A DNA stretch of 64,000 nt from Ectobius pallidus (taxonomy: Eukaryota > Arthropoda > Insecta > Blattodea > Ectobiidae), in assembly GCA_964059195.1 (NCBI GenBank), contig CAXKWD010000006.1:6068530-6132529 (forward strand). The letters are read 5' to 3'. The stretch's first letter is position 1. The number at the start of each line of letters is the position of its first letter. Position numbers and translations under genes: made by a program. Under the pieces are notes generated by a model. It was not told the DNA's origin, ran no database searches, and saw only the letters and a list, made by a program, of their open reading frames with translations. Below, piece after piece: positions 55,875-64,000 of the stretch.

Positions 55875-58800
55875 TTAAGCCATTTTCAGTTGCGAAATAT
55901 GCGCCCTATAAAACTTTCCTTTTTCATCCCTTAGGGAAACAGAAACCGGAGTAGTAAATTTTTCAATGAAATACGGGCCGCAAAAACGGGGAGCCAATTT
56001 TGCAGAAAATTTATTTATGGCTTTACTGATAGGGTGGTTCTTAAGAAAGACTTTATCACCGGGTTTAAAAGGGATGGGAGCTTTATCCTTGTTATATCTT
56101 TCTTGGGTTTTGGCGTGACTCCTTTTTAGGTTGCGAAGCGCCCTACTCCATCTATCTTTTAAATCCTGCGGGTTCGGTTGATCAGGAAGTAATTCATTGA
56201 GAGCCCAGAGGTTAGACAGGGGACAATTTGGCTGAAAACCCATCATAAGTGCAAAAGGGGTAGACTTATGAGCCTCGTGGATAGCCGTGTTGAATGCATA
56301 GGCTAACCACTCCAAATTCACATCCCAACGTCCGTGATTGTCAGAATGGAAAGCAATAAGGGCCGAACGAATGTTTCTATTTACCCTCTCAGCCAATGAA
56401 GGGTTAGGATAGAAGGGCGTAGTAGTCACATGAGCTATACCCCTGTCAAAGCAAAATTTACGGAAGGAATTAGATGTGAACTGACTAGCATTATCTGAGA
56501 CAATATTACTAGGAGGGCCAAAAGTAGAGCAAATCTGAGAAAGGCAAGCAATAGTAACAGCAGAAGTGGCATCACGGACTGGAAAAAACCACACAAACTT
56601 TGAGAACGCGTCCACGCAAACCAATAGGAAAGTATTACCTTTGTTAGACCTTGGCAAACGTCCCACATAATCAACAAACAATTTTTCCATAGGGCGAGAG
56701 GCAATCTGAGACGCGAGGTAACCGTAATGTACCTTCTGAGCCGGTTTACTTTGCTTACAAATATTACAAGATTTAACTCTTATCTGTATGTCCTTATCTA
56801 AACCTTTCCAAATAAAATGCTCCCTTATTTTGCCTATGGTTTTATACAAACCCAAATGACCCCCTACTGGAGAAATATGAAAGTATTGAAAAAGCAACGG
56901 AACCAAGTTATCAGGGACTACCACTTTAAATTTGCCATCCCTATTAGCCTTGCATACAAGGACACCATCCTTAACAGAATATGGGGGAATTAGAGTACCT
57001 TTTTCCAAATCTTGTAAAATACTATTTAATTTTGGATCTTGACTCTGGGCCTCCCTTATAGTAAGGAAAGAAGTAGGCAAATCCGAAAGAAGGGCACTAA
57101 GAAAAACCTCATTTTCGGGCTCACTGGCGGAATCATCACCACCAAGTTGCTCGTCAGAGTAACCCTCGAACATACGAGACAATGTGTCCGCTACTACGTT
57201 CATCGAACTACGGATGTGACTGACTTTAAACTTAAATGCTGAAATACGCAACGCCCAGCGAGCAATTTTACCAGTTTTCCTCGGACGGCCTAGGACCCAA
57301 CTAAGAGCTTGATTATCGGTCTCCAAAAGAAACTCAACGTGTTCTAGGTACATTTTGTATTTTTCCATGCCAAAAAGAACCGCTAAGGCTTCAAGTTCGT
57401 ACATCGAAAGTTTTCTCTCCTGATCAGTCAAGGCACGTGAAGCGAAAGCTATTGAGCGTCTCCCATCAGGGAACTCTTGCAGTAAAACCGCCGCTAGGGC
57501 ACGCCCACAAGCATCCGTTTGTAATATGAAACCCCTGGAGAAGTCGGCCATCGCCAACACAGGAGGGTTAGTGACTTTTTGTTTAAGTAATTCAAAAGCT
57601 TTCTGCTGATTTTCCCCCCAATGAAACTTGGTGTTTTTTCTCCTTAAAGCATTCAGAGGAGCACAAATTTCTGCAAACTTAGGTATAAACTTGGAAAAGT
57701 AATTAACCATACCTACAAACCTTCCGACAGCCTTTTGATTGCGCGGGGGAGGAAAATTTCGAATTTTAACAGTGCGGTCAGGGTCAATAGAAACTCCATT
57801 AGGACCTATCAGATGGCCTAAAAATGACAGATTCTGAGCCAAAAAATTTACTTTAGCCGGTTTAACCGTAAGTTTGGCCTCGCGCAAACGATGCAAAACT
57901 TCTTGCAAATGCTCCAAGTGCTCTTCGTAAGAATTTGAATACACAATCAGATCATCCAAATAATGGAAAACAAACTGGAATTTAATATCAGAGAAAATGG
58001 AGTCTAATAACCTAGTTAACACTTGCGCCCCGACTGCTATTCCAAATGGCACGCGGGTATACTCGTACAAATTCCAGTCAGTCGCGAAAGCAGTGAGCGG
58101 CATAGACTTTTCTGAAAGCGGAATCTGATGATAGGCGCTATTCAAGTCAAGGCTAGTGAAAAATTTTGCCTTTTGAAACCAATGAAAATTATTGTGTACA
58201 TCCGGTAATGGCACTGACTCTATAGAGATTTTACTATTGAGCACCCTGTAGTCGACTACTGGACGGAAGTCATTGTTTGGTTTTGGTACCAGAAAGATCG
58301 GACTAGAGTATGAAGATTTGGATGGTCTGATAATGCCTTGCTGAAGCATAGAGTCAATTTTGGCTTTAAGAATTTGCATACGAGGCGGAGATAGGCGATA
58401 CGGTGGTAGCCTAACAGCTTTTTGATCTTCCAGAACAATATCGTACTCTATGAGGTTAGTTAGCCCCAGGTTGTTAGTTAGAACATCCGGGTACAGTTCT
58501 ACCAAACGACGAATGTCAGAAGCCTTTTCAGATGAAAGATGAGACAATTTTAGATCCGCAGGAAAATTATTTTCAAACAACTGATCAATAGTGGCAGCTA
58601 AAACCTCATACTCGGCATTTCGAGAATCGAAATGTAACTGCGCAACGGTTCTCGGGTCGAACCCAAAACGCAGCACACCACGACTTAAGTCCAATATGGT
58701 TCTAGTTTTAGACAAAAAATCGGCCCCCAAAACAGCCTGAACAGGCAACCCCTTAATTACAATGAAATTGAAATTCCAGGTAACCTTAGCTAGTTTTACT

Positions 58801-59054
58801 CTAAGTGAAGTTTTGCCCAAAATTCTCACTGGGGACTGGTCAATACTATAGCAATCCAATTCACACGGGCTCACAGTAAAGTTATTTTTAGCAGCAAATT
58901 CGTGGGACACAATAGAATAAGAGCTACCAGAATCTACTAAAGCTTGACACGAGATGTTATTTAAACATGCAGTAACAATAGGGACATTACTAGACACTTT
59001 TGCTACAATAGGAAATTTCACATCCTTCCTTAAGCAATGATTTTTCTTGCCTAG
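55875..59054 (-). CDS. pol: Pol polyprotein: protease, reverse transcriptase, RNase H, integrase
   Basis: An uninterrupted frame of about 1059 codons following the gag stop in the same frame. There is no early in-frame ATG, and reading from the TGA at 59055 gives a continuous product. Counting from the GTG at 59021: aspartyl protease with ALVDSGSSYSIV (D about 30); reverse transcriptase about 200-400 with YLDDLIVY near 354; RNase H with LQTDACGRALAAVL near 500; integrase with an HH-CC zinc region (CNICKQSK), then FVDYVG, SDNASQF and LAERVNRN (D, D, E); and a GPYF-type C-terminus. The domain order is that of Ty3/gypsy elements. No inactivating change was noticed. Confidence 0.9.
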   Translation of the reverse strand, partial: LGKKNHCLRKDVKFPIVAKVSSNVPIVTACLNNISCQALVDSGSSYSIVSHEFAAKNNFTVSPCELDCYSIDQSPVRILGKTSLRVKLAKVTWNFNFIVIKGLPVQAVLGADFLSKTRTILDLSRGVLRFGFDPRTVAQLHFDSRNAEYEVLAATIDQLFENNFPADLKLSHLSSEKASDIRRLVELYPDVLTNNLGLTNLIEYDIVLEDQKAVRLPPYRLSPPRMQILKAKIDSMLQQGIIRPSKSSYSSPIFLVPKPNNDFRPVVDYRVLNSKISIESVPLPDVHNNFHWFQKAKFFTSLDLNSAYHQIPLSEKSMPLTAFATDWNLYEYTRVPFGIAVGAQVLTRLLDSIFSDIKFQFVFHYLDDLIVYSNSYEEHLEHLQEVLHRLREAKLTVKPAKVNFLAQNLSFLGHLIGPNGVSIDPDRTVKIRNFPPPRNQKAVGRFVGMVNYFSKFIPKFAEICAPLNALRRKNTKFHWGENQQKAFELLKQKVTNPPVLAMADFSRGFILQTDACGRALAAVLLQEFPDGRRSIAFASRALTDQERKLSMYELEALAVLFGMEKYKMYLEHVEFLLETDNQALSWVLGRPRKTGKIARWALRISAFKFKVSHIRSSMNVVADTLSRMFEGYSDEQLGGDDSASEPENEVFLSALLSDLPTSFLTIREAQSQDPKLNSILQDLEKGTLIPPYSVKDGVLVCKANRDGKFKVVVPDNLVPLLFQYFHISPVGGHLGLYKTIGKIREHFIWKGLDKDIQIRVKSCNICKQSKPAQKVHYGYLASQIASRPMEKLFVDYVGRLPRSNKGNTFLLVCVDAFSKFVWFFPVRDATSAVTIACLSQICSTFGPPSNIVSDNASQFTSNSFRKFCFDRGIAHVTTTPFYPNPSLAERVNRNIRSALIAFHSDNHGRWDVNLEWLAYAFNTAIHEAHKSTPFALMMGFQPNCPLSNLWALNELLPDQPNPQDLKDRWSRALRNLKRSHAKTQERYNKDKAPIPFKPGDKVFLKNHPISKAINKFSAKLAPRFCGPYFIEKFTTPVSVSLRDEKGKFYRAHISQLKMA

Positions 59055-59057
59055 TCA
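59052..59057 (-). promoter_or_regulatory. Candidate stop-codon readthrough site between gag and pol
   Basis: Gag ends in TGA (59057-59055), followed directly by CTAGGC, and the frame stays open from that point through all of pol. UGA followed by CUAG is a known readthrough-promoting context in viruses and some animal genes. Pol would thus be made as a gag-pol fusion. Downstream RNA structure was not assessed. Confidence 0.65.
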
Positions 59058-60503
59058 GCTCTGCCTATTACCAGTGCTCGATGCAAAATTCCTACCACGA
59101 TAATTGGTAGCACCTGTTCTACCCCAACACCTATCGCGAGTATGTCCAGCTCGATTACAGACATCACAAAAAATAACAGATCTGCCGCCCCGAGTGGCCA
59201 GGTTAGATCTAGCTTGACCCGACCAACTATTTCTGTAGAAAGTGGGTCTATTAGAAAAATCATCTTGCCCTTCAGGGCGCGGTGAAGCATAAGATTGCCC
59301 CAAAGCCGCCGCATTATTCAATTTAGGAGCAAGTTCTTTTAACTGTTCCCAAGTAACAGGTGGAGATAGGCTGAGAAACAGCCCACGGACTTCGGGAAAT
59401 CTAGCACCCGCACCAACCATCGCAACTGATTCTTTCTCAGAATGGGACAACATTAAAGCACTAGCTACAATTTCAATGTCTTCAACGTAATTAAGAAAAC
59501 TCTCCTCAGGGCGTTGATTACGAAAATAATACTTGCCAGTAATTTGATGCAAGATAATATCCGGAATATAATATTTAATTACCGAAAGTTGAAACTGCTT
59601 TATTGTTACTCCAGTATTAATAGCTTTCATGATTAAATCTAGTAGTTGTCCTGTAGCACGAGAGCACATAATTTGTAATATCTGGATTTCGCTTACTCGG
59701 AATGATGACACTTGTTTTTGGAAAATAACTAGTTGTTTCAAAAAAAGAAAAGCTTGATCAGCATTACAAATATCAAAAACCGGAAGTTTCTGAATCAACT
59801 GTTCTACAGGATTTGGTAATTCGAAAATTTTAAATTTTAAATTTGGAAGAGAAATGCTTTGACTAGAAATGGCTTAGTCATTTTCAAGGGGCCGAGCAAT
59901 ATTTTCATTAGTAGTAGAAATAAAACCCAGTAAGTTTACAGAATCATCGGTTTGCCTAGCACCTTGAAATTGCAGGTTAGGTTGCGAGTCCAATAAGTTC
60001 GGTGCAACTAAAGTTTCACTTTTCTGAGCTGTAATAATAGGACGAGTAGAAACATAGTCCGGCACCATCACTGTGTCAGTACCACTGGCTCGCAATAATC
60101 TTAACTTCTCGAACAACTCCAAGAAAACTAGCTCTCTTCTCTGTTGGTTGTTAATAATATCCTGTTCTTCAGTGATACGATTTAAAAATGAATTTCTATC
60201 TCTCCAATGTACCAATCTATGCAACATTCTACGATACTGTCTATCAGTAATCCCCGTATTTTCAAATTCCTCAACATTTTTCTCGAATTCTTTCAATGCA
60301 TTCTGTATCCTAACGCTTTCATCGACTGCTGAATCTTCATTATATTTATCCACGCCAGGCATACTAAATAATTTAATTTCCTTGCATTTAGGCAATAAAG
60401 CCTGCAAATCGACATCTATTCCTTTATAGACACCGCGATGCAAAAATTCAGCCCTAAGCTCATCTTTGCGTAAAGCGTCCGGGGAAATCACAATGTCTTC
60501 CAT
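59055..60503 (-). CDS. gag: Gag protein with zinc knuckle, one in-frame TAA
   Basis: From the ATG at 60503 the frame runs 209 codons to TAA (59876-59874), then stays open in the same frame for a further 272 codons to TGA at 59055. The N-terminal part is charged (DALRKDELRAEFLHRGVYKG). The middle has a capsid-like helical region (FLNYVEDIEIVASALML). The C-terminus is Gly/Arg-rich with the knuckle CDVCNRAGHTRDRC (C-x2-C-x4-H-x4-C). Gag forms the particle and packages element RNA. The TAA splits the protein roughly in half. Either this copy is dead for gag or the TAA is tolerated; its GACTAAGCC context is not a known readthrough signal. Confidence 0.8.
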
Positions 60504-60627
60504 ATTGCAATAGAGAAAGCGGAATGAAAAATGAAAGTTTTAAATAACAGGCAAATACGCCGGCAAAATTTAGAAAACTTGAAAAAAGTATAATAATTTC
60601 GGTAGTTAAAGAAGCCCAAATCAAGAC

Positions 60628-60645
60628 CGAGTTCGCCTGCTACCA
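60628..60645 (-). promoter_or_regulatory. Primer-binding site
   Basis: Five bases after the 5' LTR (minus strand) comes TGGTAGCAGGCGAACTCG, starting with TGG as expected for pairing with the CCA end of a tRNA. The tRNA species is not identified. Confidence 0.6.
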
Positions 60646-61428
60646 CAATTTGTGCTGGTAATTTGATTTACCCATTAAATAACCCAGGGGAGAATAACAT
60701 AATGTAACCAGAAAAATCACTGACTCAGAACATTAACAATTTTTTTGTAAAAATATAAGGTACAAATGATAAAGATCTATTTGAAAACTACAAGCTGAAC
60801 AATTTAGTTAGAACTGGTTCGGTATACATCATTAATCAAAAAGGGGGCGTATCCGGATCGTTCCATCTCAAAAATAAATCAATGACGAAAGTAAACTAAA
60901 CGATAGAACAGCAGTGAACGAAAGAAAAACGTTCTGGCGAGAAAGAAATTTAACCGAATAAAAACTAGAATTTAATATAAAAATAAATAACTCGCCAAGA
61001 AAAGAAAACATTAAGATATAACTAAATCAGAAACATACCTGAATGGATAGACGGAAACGAACCCGGACAGGGGTTCAGAGACGGCAAGAGATGTTCACGG
61101 AAAGGCTCCTAGCTGCAGACTCAGGGTCTGACAGAAGAGCACGCGAGGAGGTAGAGAAACAGCAAAACAAAACATTAGAACGCGCCCCGAAACACGTACA
61201 CTTGTAAGATAAGCAAAGATAGAAGAAAACAAAAGAGCAGAGATGGAATGATACGAACGTAAACAAAAGCGTAAGTACCTGAAAACCAAATAAATTACAA
61301 TAAAAAAACGGGAAAAAATTATATTGCGACTCACCCGACTCCCCCACCACTACTCTCTTAACGGGACAGCGAGGAAAGTAGGGGTTTAGGGTGGGGAGAT
61401 TCTTTAATACAGTCGGGAGAAACCTAGC

Positions 61429-61696
61429 GGCGGCATTAGAACTACTAGCAGAATAGCGACGGTGGCGACATCTAGTATGGAAATGGTGAAAGAGAAAAAT
61501 AATTTATTTCTCCTTTATTCTCTTCTTCTCTTCCTTTCCCGTCTCTTTCCTCTCTTCCTCTCACCTCCTCTTCACCCTACCTACCTATTCGAGACCTATT
61601 CCTAACATTAAATTTTGGATCGAACGGGGATCGAACGCATGACCCTTAGCATCGTAGCCAAGAGACTTAGCCATTACGCTACGAAGGCGAGTTGAG
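61429..61696 (-). repeat. tRNA-derived SINE (family B), copy 3
   Basis: Plus-strand order: GAACTACTAGC, long pyrimidine tract, CACCCTACCTACCTATTC, B-box inverse GGGGATCGAACGCATGACC and TTAGCCATTACGCTACGAAG. Related to the copies at 11725 and 22835. Confidence 0.7.
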
Positions 61697-62084
61697 CAGT
61701 GAAGGAAGTTCCGATATATTTTAGTTATCTATTGCGTTAGCGAGTGTTAACGCAAGAATCGGGTTTTCTAATTTTGAGATGGTTTGTTTGTTATGAAAAG
61801 AGTAGTGTTGGTGCAAGGGAATTATTCTGCATCAATTAAGCCATGTTTTTTGTCATAACACGGCGTTTTTTAAAATTTGGAAATATTATGTAAATTTCGA
61901 TTTTTTATATATATATATAATTGTGAAATATCCTGTTGGCATGAAATATTATGTTTGTTGCAAGGGTTTTTGGCATTTTGTATTTTTTTTATCGTGAATT
62001 ATTATTTTTTTATCATTTGTGAAATATTATGTTTGTTGGTGTTGCAAGGGTATTTTGTTATTGTGAAATATTATTTTACCTGTT

Positions 62085-62575
62085 TAAAGATCGTGAAATA
62101 TGTTTGGTACAAGGGTATTTTTTCACTGTTCGATATTTTGCATAATTTGTGAAATTTTATTTTGTTTTTTATATTCGTTTTTAAAAATTGTGAAATATTA
62201 TGTATGGTGCAAGGGTCTTTTGTTATTGTGAATGTTTTTTTTTTTCTTTCAAATCGGTGTTTAAAGATCGTGAAATATGATGTTTGGTACAAGGGTATTT
62301 TTTTAATTGTTCGACATTTTCTATATTTCGTGAAATTTTATTTTGTTTTTTATAATCATTTTTAAAAATTGTGAAATATTATGTATGGTGCAAGGGTCTT
62401 TTGTTATTGTGAATTTTTTTTCTTCTTTCAAATCGGTGTTTAAAGATCGTGAAATATGATGTTTGGTACAAGGGTATTTTTTTAATTGTTCGACATTTTC
62501 TATAATTCGTGAAATTTTATTGTTTTTTATATTCGTTTTAAAAAATTGTGAAATATTATTTATGGTGCAAGGGGC
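62085..62575 (+). repeat. 179-bp tandem repeat, about 2.7 units
   Basis: GTTTGGTACAAGGGTATTTT starts at 62103, 62282 and 62461, a regular 179-bp period. Each unit holds two half-units with related GTGAAATAT...GTGCAAGGGT words. Units are nearly identical, indicating recent expansion. Confidence 0.85.
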
Positions 62576-62884
62576 CTGTTTAACACAGCAAGCTGCATTA
62601 CCGGCGCTTAGTAGTGGTTGGCATGCAGCGGGGAGAAGATGCGCGTGGGAAATGCGCAGTAGGCGGTGAGGGGAAGCGAGCGTGCAGGCAGGCTGGCGGA
62701 GAAAGCGACCGCGCCGGTGGAAAGGGGAGCAGGGTGAGTCGGAAAGTAGCTCCTTGCCAAAAAAACATATGTGCAAAACAATACGGTACACTTTACTCGA
62801 GTTGCCCCATAGTATAATACCATATAGAAATATACTCTGGAAGAAAGCAAAATAACCTGGCCTTACATAGTTGTCTGGTACATA

Positions 62885-63838
62885 CGAGGGTCGTTCAATA
62901 AGTAATGCAACACATTTTTTTTTTCTTGAAGCAGGTTGGTTTTATTCAGGATTCGAATACAACATATTAGTCCCCAATCTTTTGGCTACAAAACCCTACT
63001 TTTCAACATAATCTCCGTTCAATGCTACAGCCTTATGCCACCTTAATGGGAGGACCTGTATGACTGCATGGTACCACTCTCATCTGTGCGGAATTGCTTG
63101 CTTGTTATGAGGCTGATGGTGAAAATTTCTTGTCAAACATTGTCACAGGCGATGAAACATGGGTTCATCACTTCGAACCAGAAACAAAACGTCAATCCAT
63201 GGAGTGGCACCACACCAACTCTCCTTTGAAGAAAAAGTTCAAAGCCATACCCTCAGCTGGTAAAGTCATGGCTACGGTCTTCCTGCACTCTGAAGGGGTT
63301 ATTCTGTTTGATGTCCTTCCTCATGGTGAAACGATCAACTCTGAAGAGTATTGTGCTACTCTAAGGAAATTGAAGAAAAGACTTCAGTGTGTTCGTCGCC
63401 ACAAAAATGCAAACAAACTTCTCATTCTCCATGATAATGCAAGGCCTCACACAAGTCTGCGCACTCGAGAGGAGCTCACAAAACTTCAGTAGACTTTTCT
63501 TCCTCATCCACCCTACAGCCCGGATCTCGCACCTTCTGACTTCCATCTATTTGGCTCAATGAAGGATGCACTCCATGGGAAGCACTTCGTGGATAATGGG
63601 GATGTTATTGATGCAGCAAGACTTTGGCTCCGACATAGACCAGTAGAGTGGTACCATGCAGGCATACAGGCCCTCCCATTAAGGTGGCATAAGGCTGTAT
63701 CATTGAACGGAGATTATGTTGAAAAGTAGGGTTTTGTAGCCAAAAGATTGGGGAATAAAATGTTGTATTCGAATCCTGAATAAAACCAACCTGCTTTAAG
63801 AATAAAAATGTGTTGCATTACTTATTGAATGCCCCTCG
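62885..63838 (+). mobile_element. Mariner element with about 195-bp inverted arms
   Basis: Ends CGAGGGTCGTTCAATAAGTA and the inverse of TACTTATTGAATGCCCCTCG. TA at 62883-62884 and 63839-63840 is the target duplication. The left arm (62885 to about 63082) is an inverted copy of the right end including the last 25 or so codons of the transposase, so the original 5' end and the DNA-binding domain are gone. Confidence 0.85.
63085..63729 (+). pseudogene. Mariner transposase, catalytic part only
   Basis: The open frame begins near 63085 (ELLACYEADGENFL) with GDETWVHHFEPE, ILHDNARPHTS and PPYSPDLAPSDFHLFG, the three catalytic acids in D,D34D spacing. TAG at 63490-63492 replaces a codon just before FLPHPPYSP; the frame is otherwise open to the natural stop at 63727-63729 (YVEK). 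The N-terminal helix-turn-helix is missing because the left arm was replaced by an inverted 3' end. Mariner transposases cut and paste at TA; this one cannot bind ends by itself. Confidence 0.85.
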
Positions 63839-64000
63839 TAAGTAACAAGACGCCTTAGTAAGAAGATTACTCTAGACAGCTTACTACTAATATAATTTAT
63901 ATGTTCCTCCCAGATTAGTTTAGCATCCATGTAGACACCTAAGAATTTAAAACTAGTAGATTCATCAGAGGGTAATCTACAGTAAAATACCAGTTTAACG

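Larger units (their letters stand above)
61309..62758. mobile_element. TIR element inserted in the 5' LTR
   Basis: Subterminal inverted matches: GCGACTCACCCGACTCCCCC at 61326-61345 versus the inverse of GGGGAGCAGGGTGAGTCGG at 62724-62742. A 7-base A run on both sides (61302-61308 and 62759-62765) looks like the target duplication. The interior has a SINE (family B), a 179-bp tandem repeat and a GC-rich end (62575-62755). No gene. Confidence 0.65.
51551..62790 (-). mobile_element. Ty3/gypsy-type LTR retrotransposon, near complete
   Basis: Two LTRs (51551-52238 and 60651-62790, the latter interrupted) begin and end TGT...ACA. CTTT at 51547-51550 and 62791-62794 is a 4-bp target duplication. 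Inside, on the minus strand: primer-binding site, gag, pol (protease, reverse transcriptase, RNase H, integrase), a 3.6-kb non-coding stretch and a purine-rich tract. I count about six differences between the LTRs over about 650 aligned bases, so the insertion is fairly young. Confidence 0.9.
60651..62790 (-). repeat. 5' LTR interrupted by a 1.45-kb insertion
   Basis: 60651-61308 matches the 3' LTR to its A-run; 62759-62790 matches the last 30 bases. The interruption is 61309-62758. Confidence 0.85.
62795..64000 (-). pseudogene. LINE reverse transcriptase segment, right side of the LTR insertion, split by mariner
   Basis: Minus strand: 64000-63841 reads STSFKFLGVYMDAKLIWEEH followed by INYISSKLSRVIFLLRRL. 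After the mariner (62885-63838), 62884-62795 reads QVILLSSRVYFYMVLYYGAT. Together with 51546-51180 this is one Jockey/CR1-like LINE, cut twice. It runs off the window edge. Confidence 0.75.

Overview
The window reads as arthropod, most likely insect, nuclear DNA from a large, repeat-rich genome. Evidence: TTAGG repeats (the ancestral insect telomere unit), many non-LTR retrotransposons, mariner, Harbinger, THAP/P-like and other DNA elements, tRNA-derived SINEs, and only two plausible host genes. Both are single-exon C2H2 zinc-finger genes that share a KIEIKEE-type N-terminus. A cockroach- or termite-like genome would fit; that is inference. No rRNA, CRISPR or bacterial-type operon is present.

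Layout. 1-2224: a composite tandem repeat with a tRNA-like tail. 2225-9570: a long-TIR transposon carrying a broken XPG/FEN-like nuclease gene, interrupted by a complete 3.8-kb DDE-type transposon with an intact 821-codon transposase. 10358-11338: eight-finger zinc-finger gene. 11674-13869: four TIR elements, one nested in another. 13957-19060: decayed LINE on the minus strand. 19544-21638: Harbinger element with a TAA target duplication. 21874-25567: deleted mariner, then a THAP-domain (P-like) element holding another TIR element and a SINE. 25568-30240: LINE pieces and a SINE. 30537-38011: a fold-back member of the XPG family with a 5.7-kb nest inside it that includes a second XPG element (31997-35256). 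38061-39071: interstitial telomeric repeat abutting a 5'-truncated reverse transcriptase. 39618-40955: thirteen-finger gene followed by decayed extra fingers. 41751-51546: LINE fragments, MITEs, a hAT remnant and a SINE. 51551-62790: an 11.2-kb Ty3/gypsy-type LTR retrotransposon (minus strand), inserted in an old LINE and itself carrying a 1.45-kb insertion in its 5' LTR. 62885-63838: a mariner with long arms in the same LINE.

Most interesting observations. (1) Three diverged XPG-nuclease elements share the terminal motif TAGYCCAGTCA and make 3-bp target duplications (AGA, AAG, CTA). They resemble Academ transposons in nuclease and duplication size, but no DDE transposase is visible in them. 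(2) The LTR element has gag and pol in one frame, separated by a single TGA in the context TGACTAG, a known efficient readthrough context. (3) Several elements have arms built from inverted copies of the end of their own gene. (4) One XPG element has a spliceosomal intron at a site where its relative has none, and one insertion has a paralogous empty site elsewhere in the window. All calls come from reading the sequence; no database search was run.
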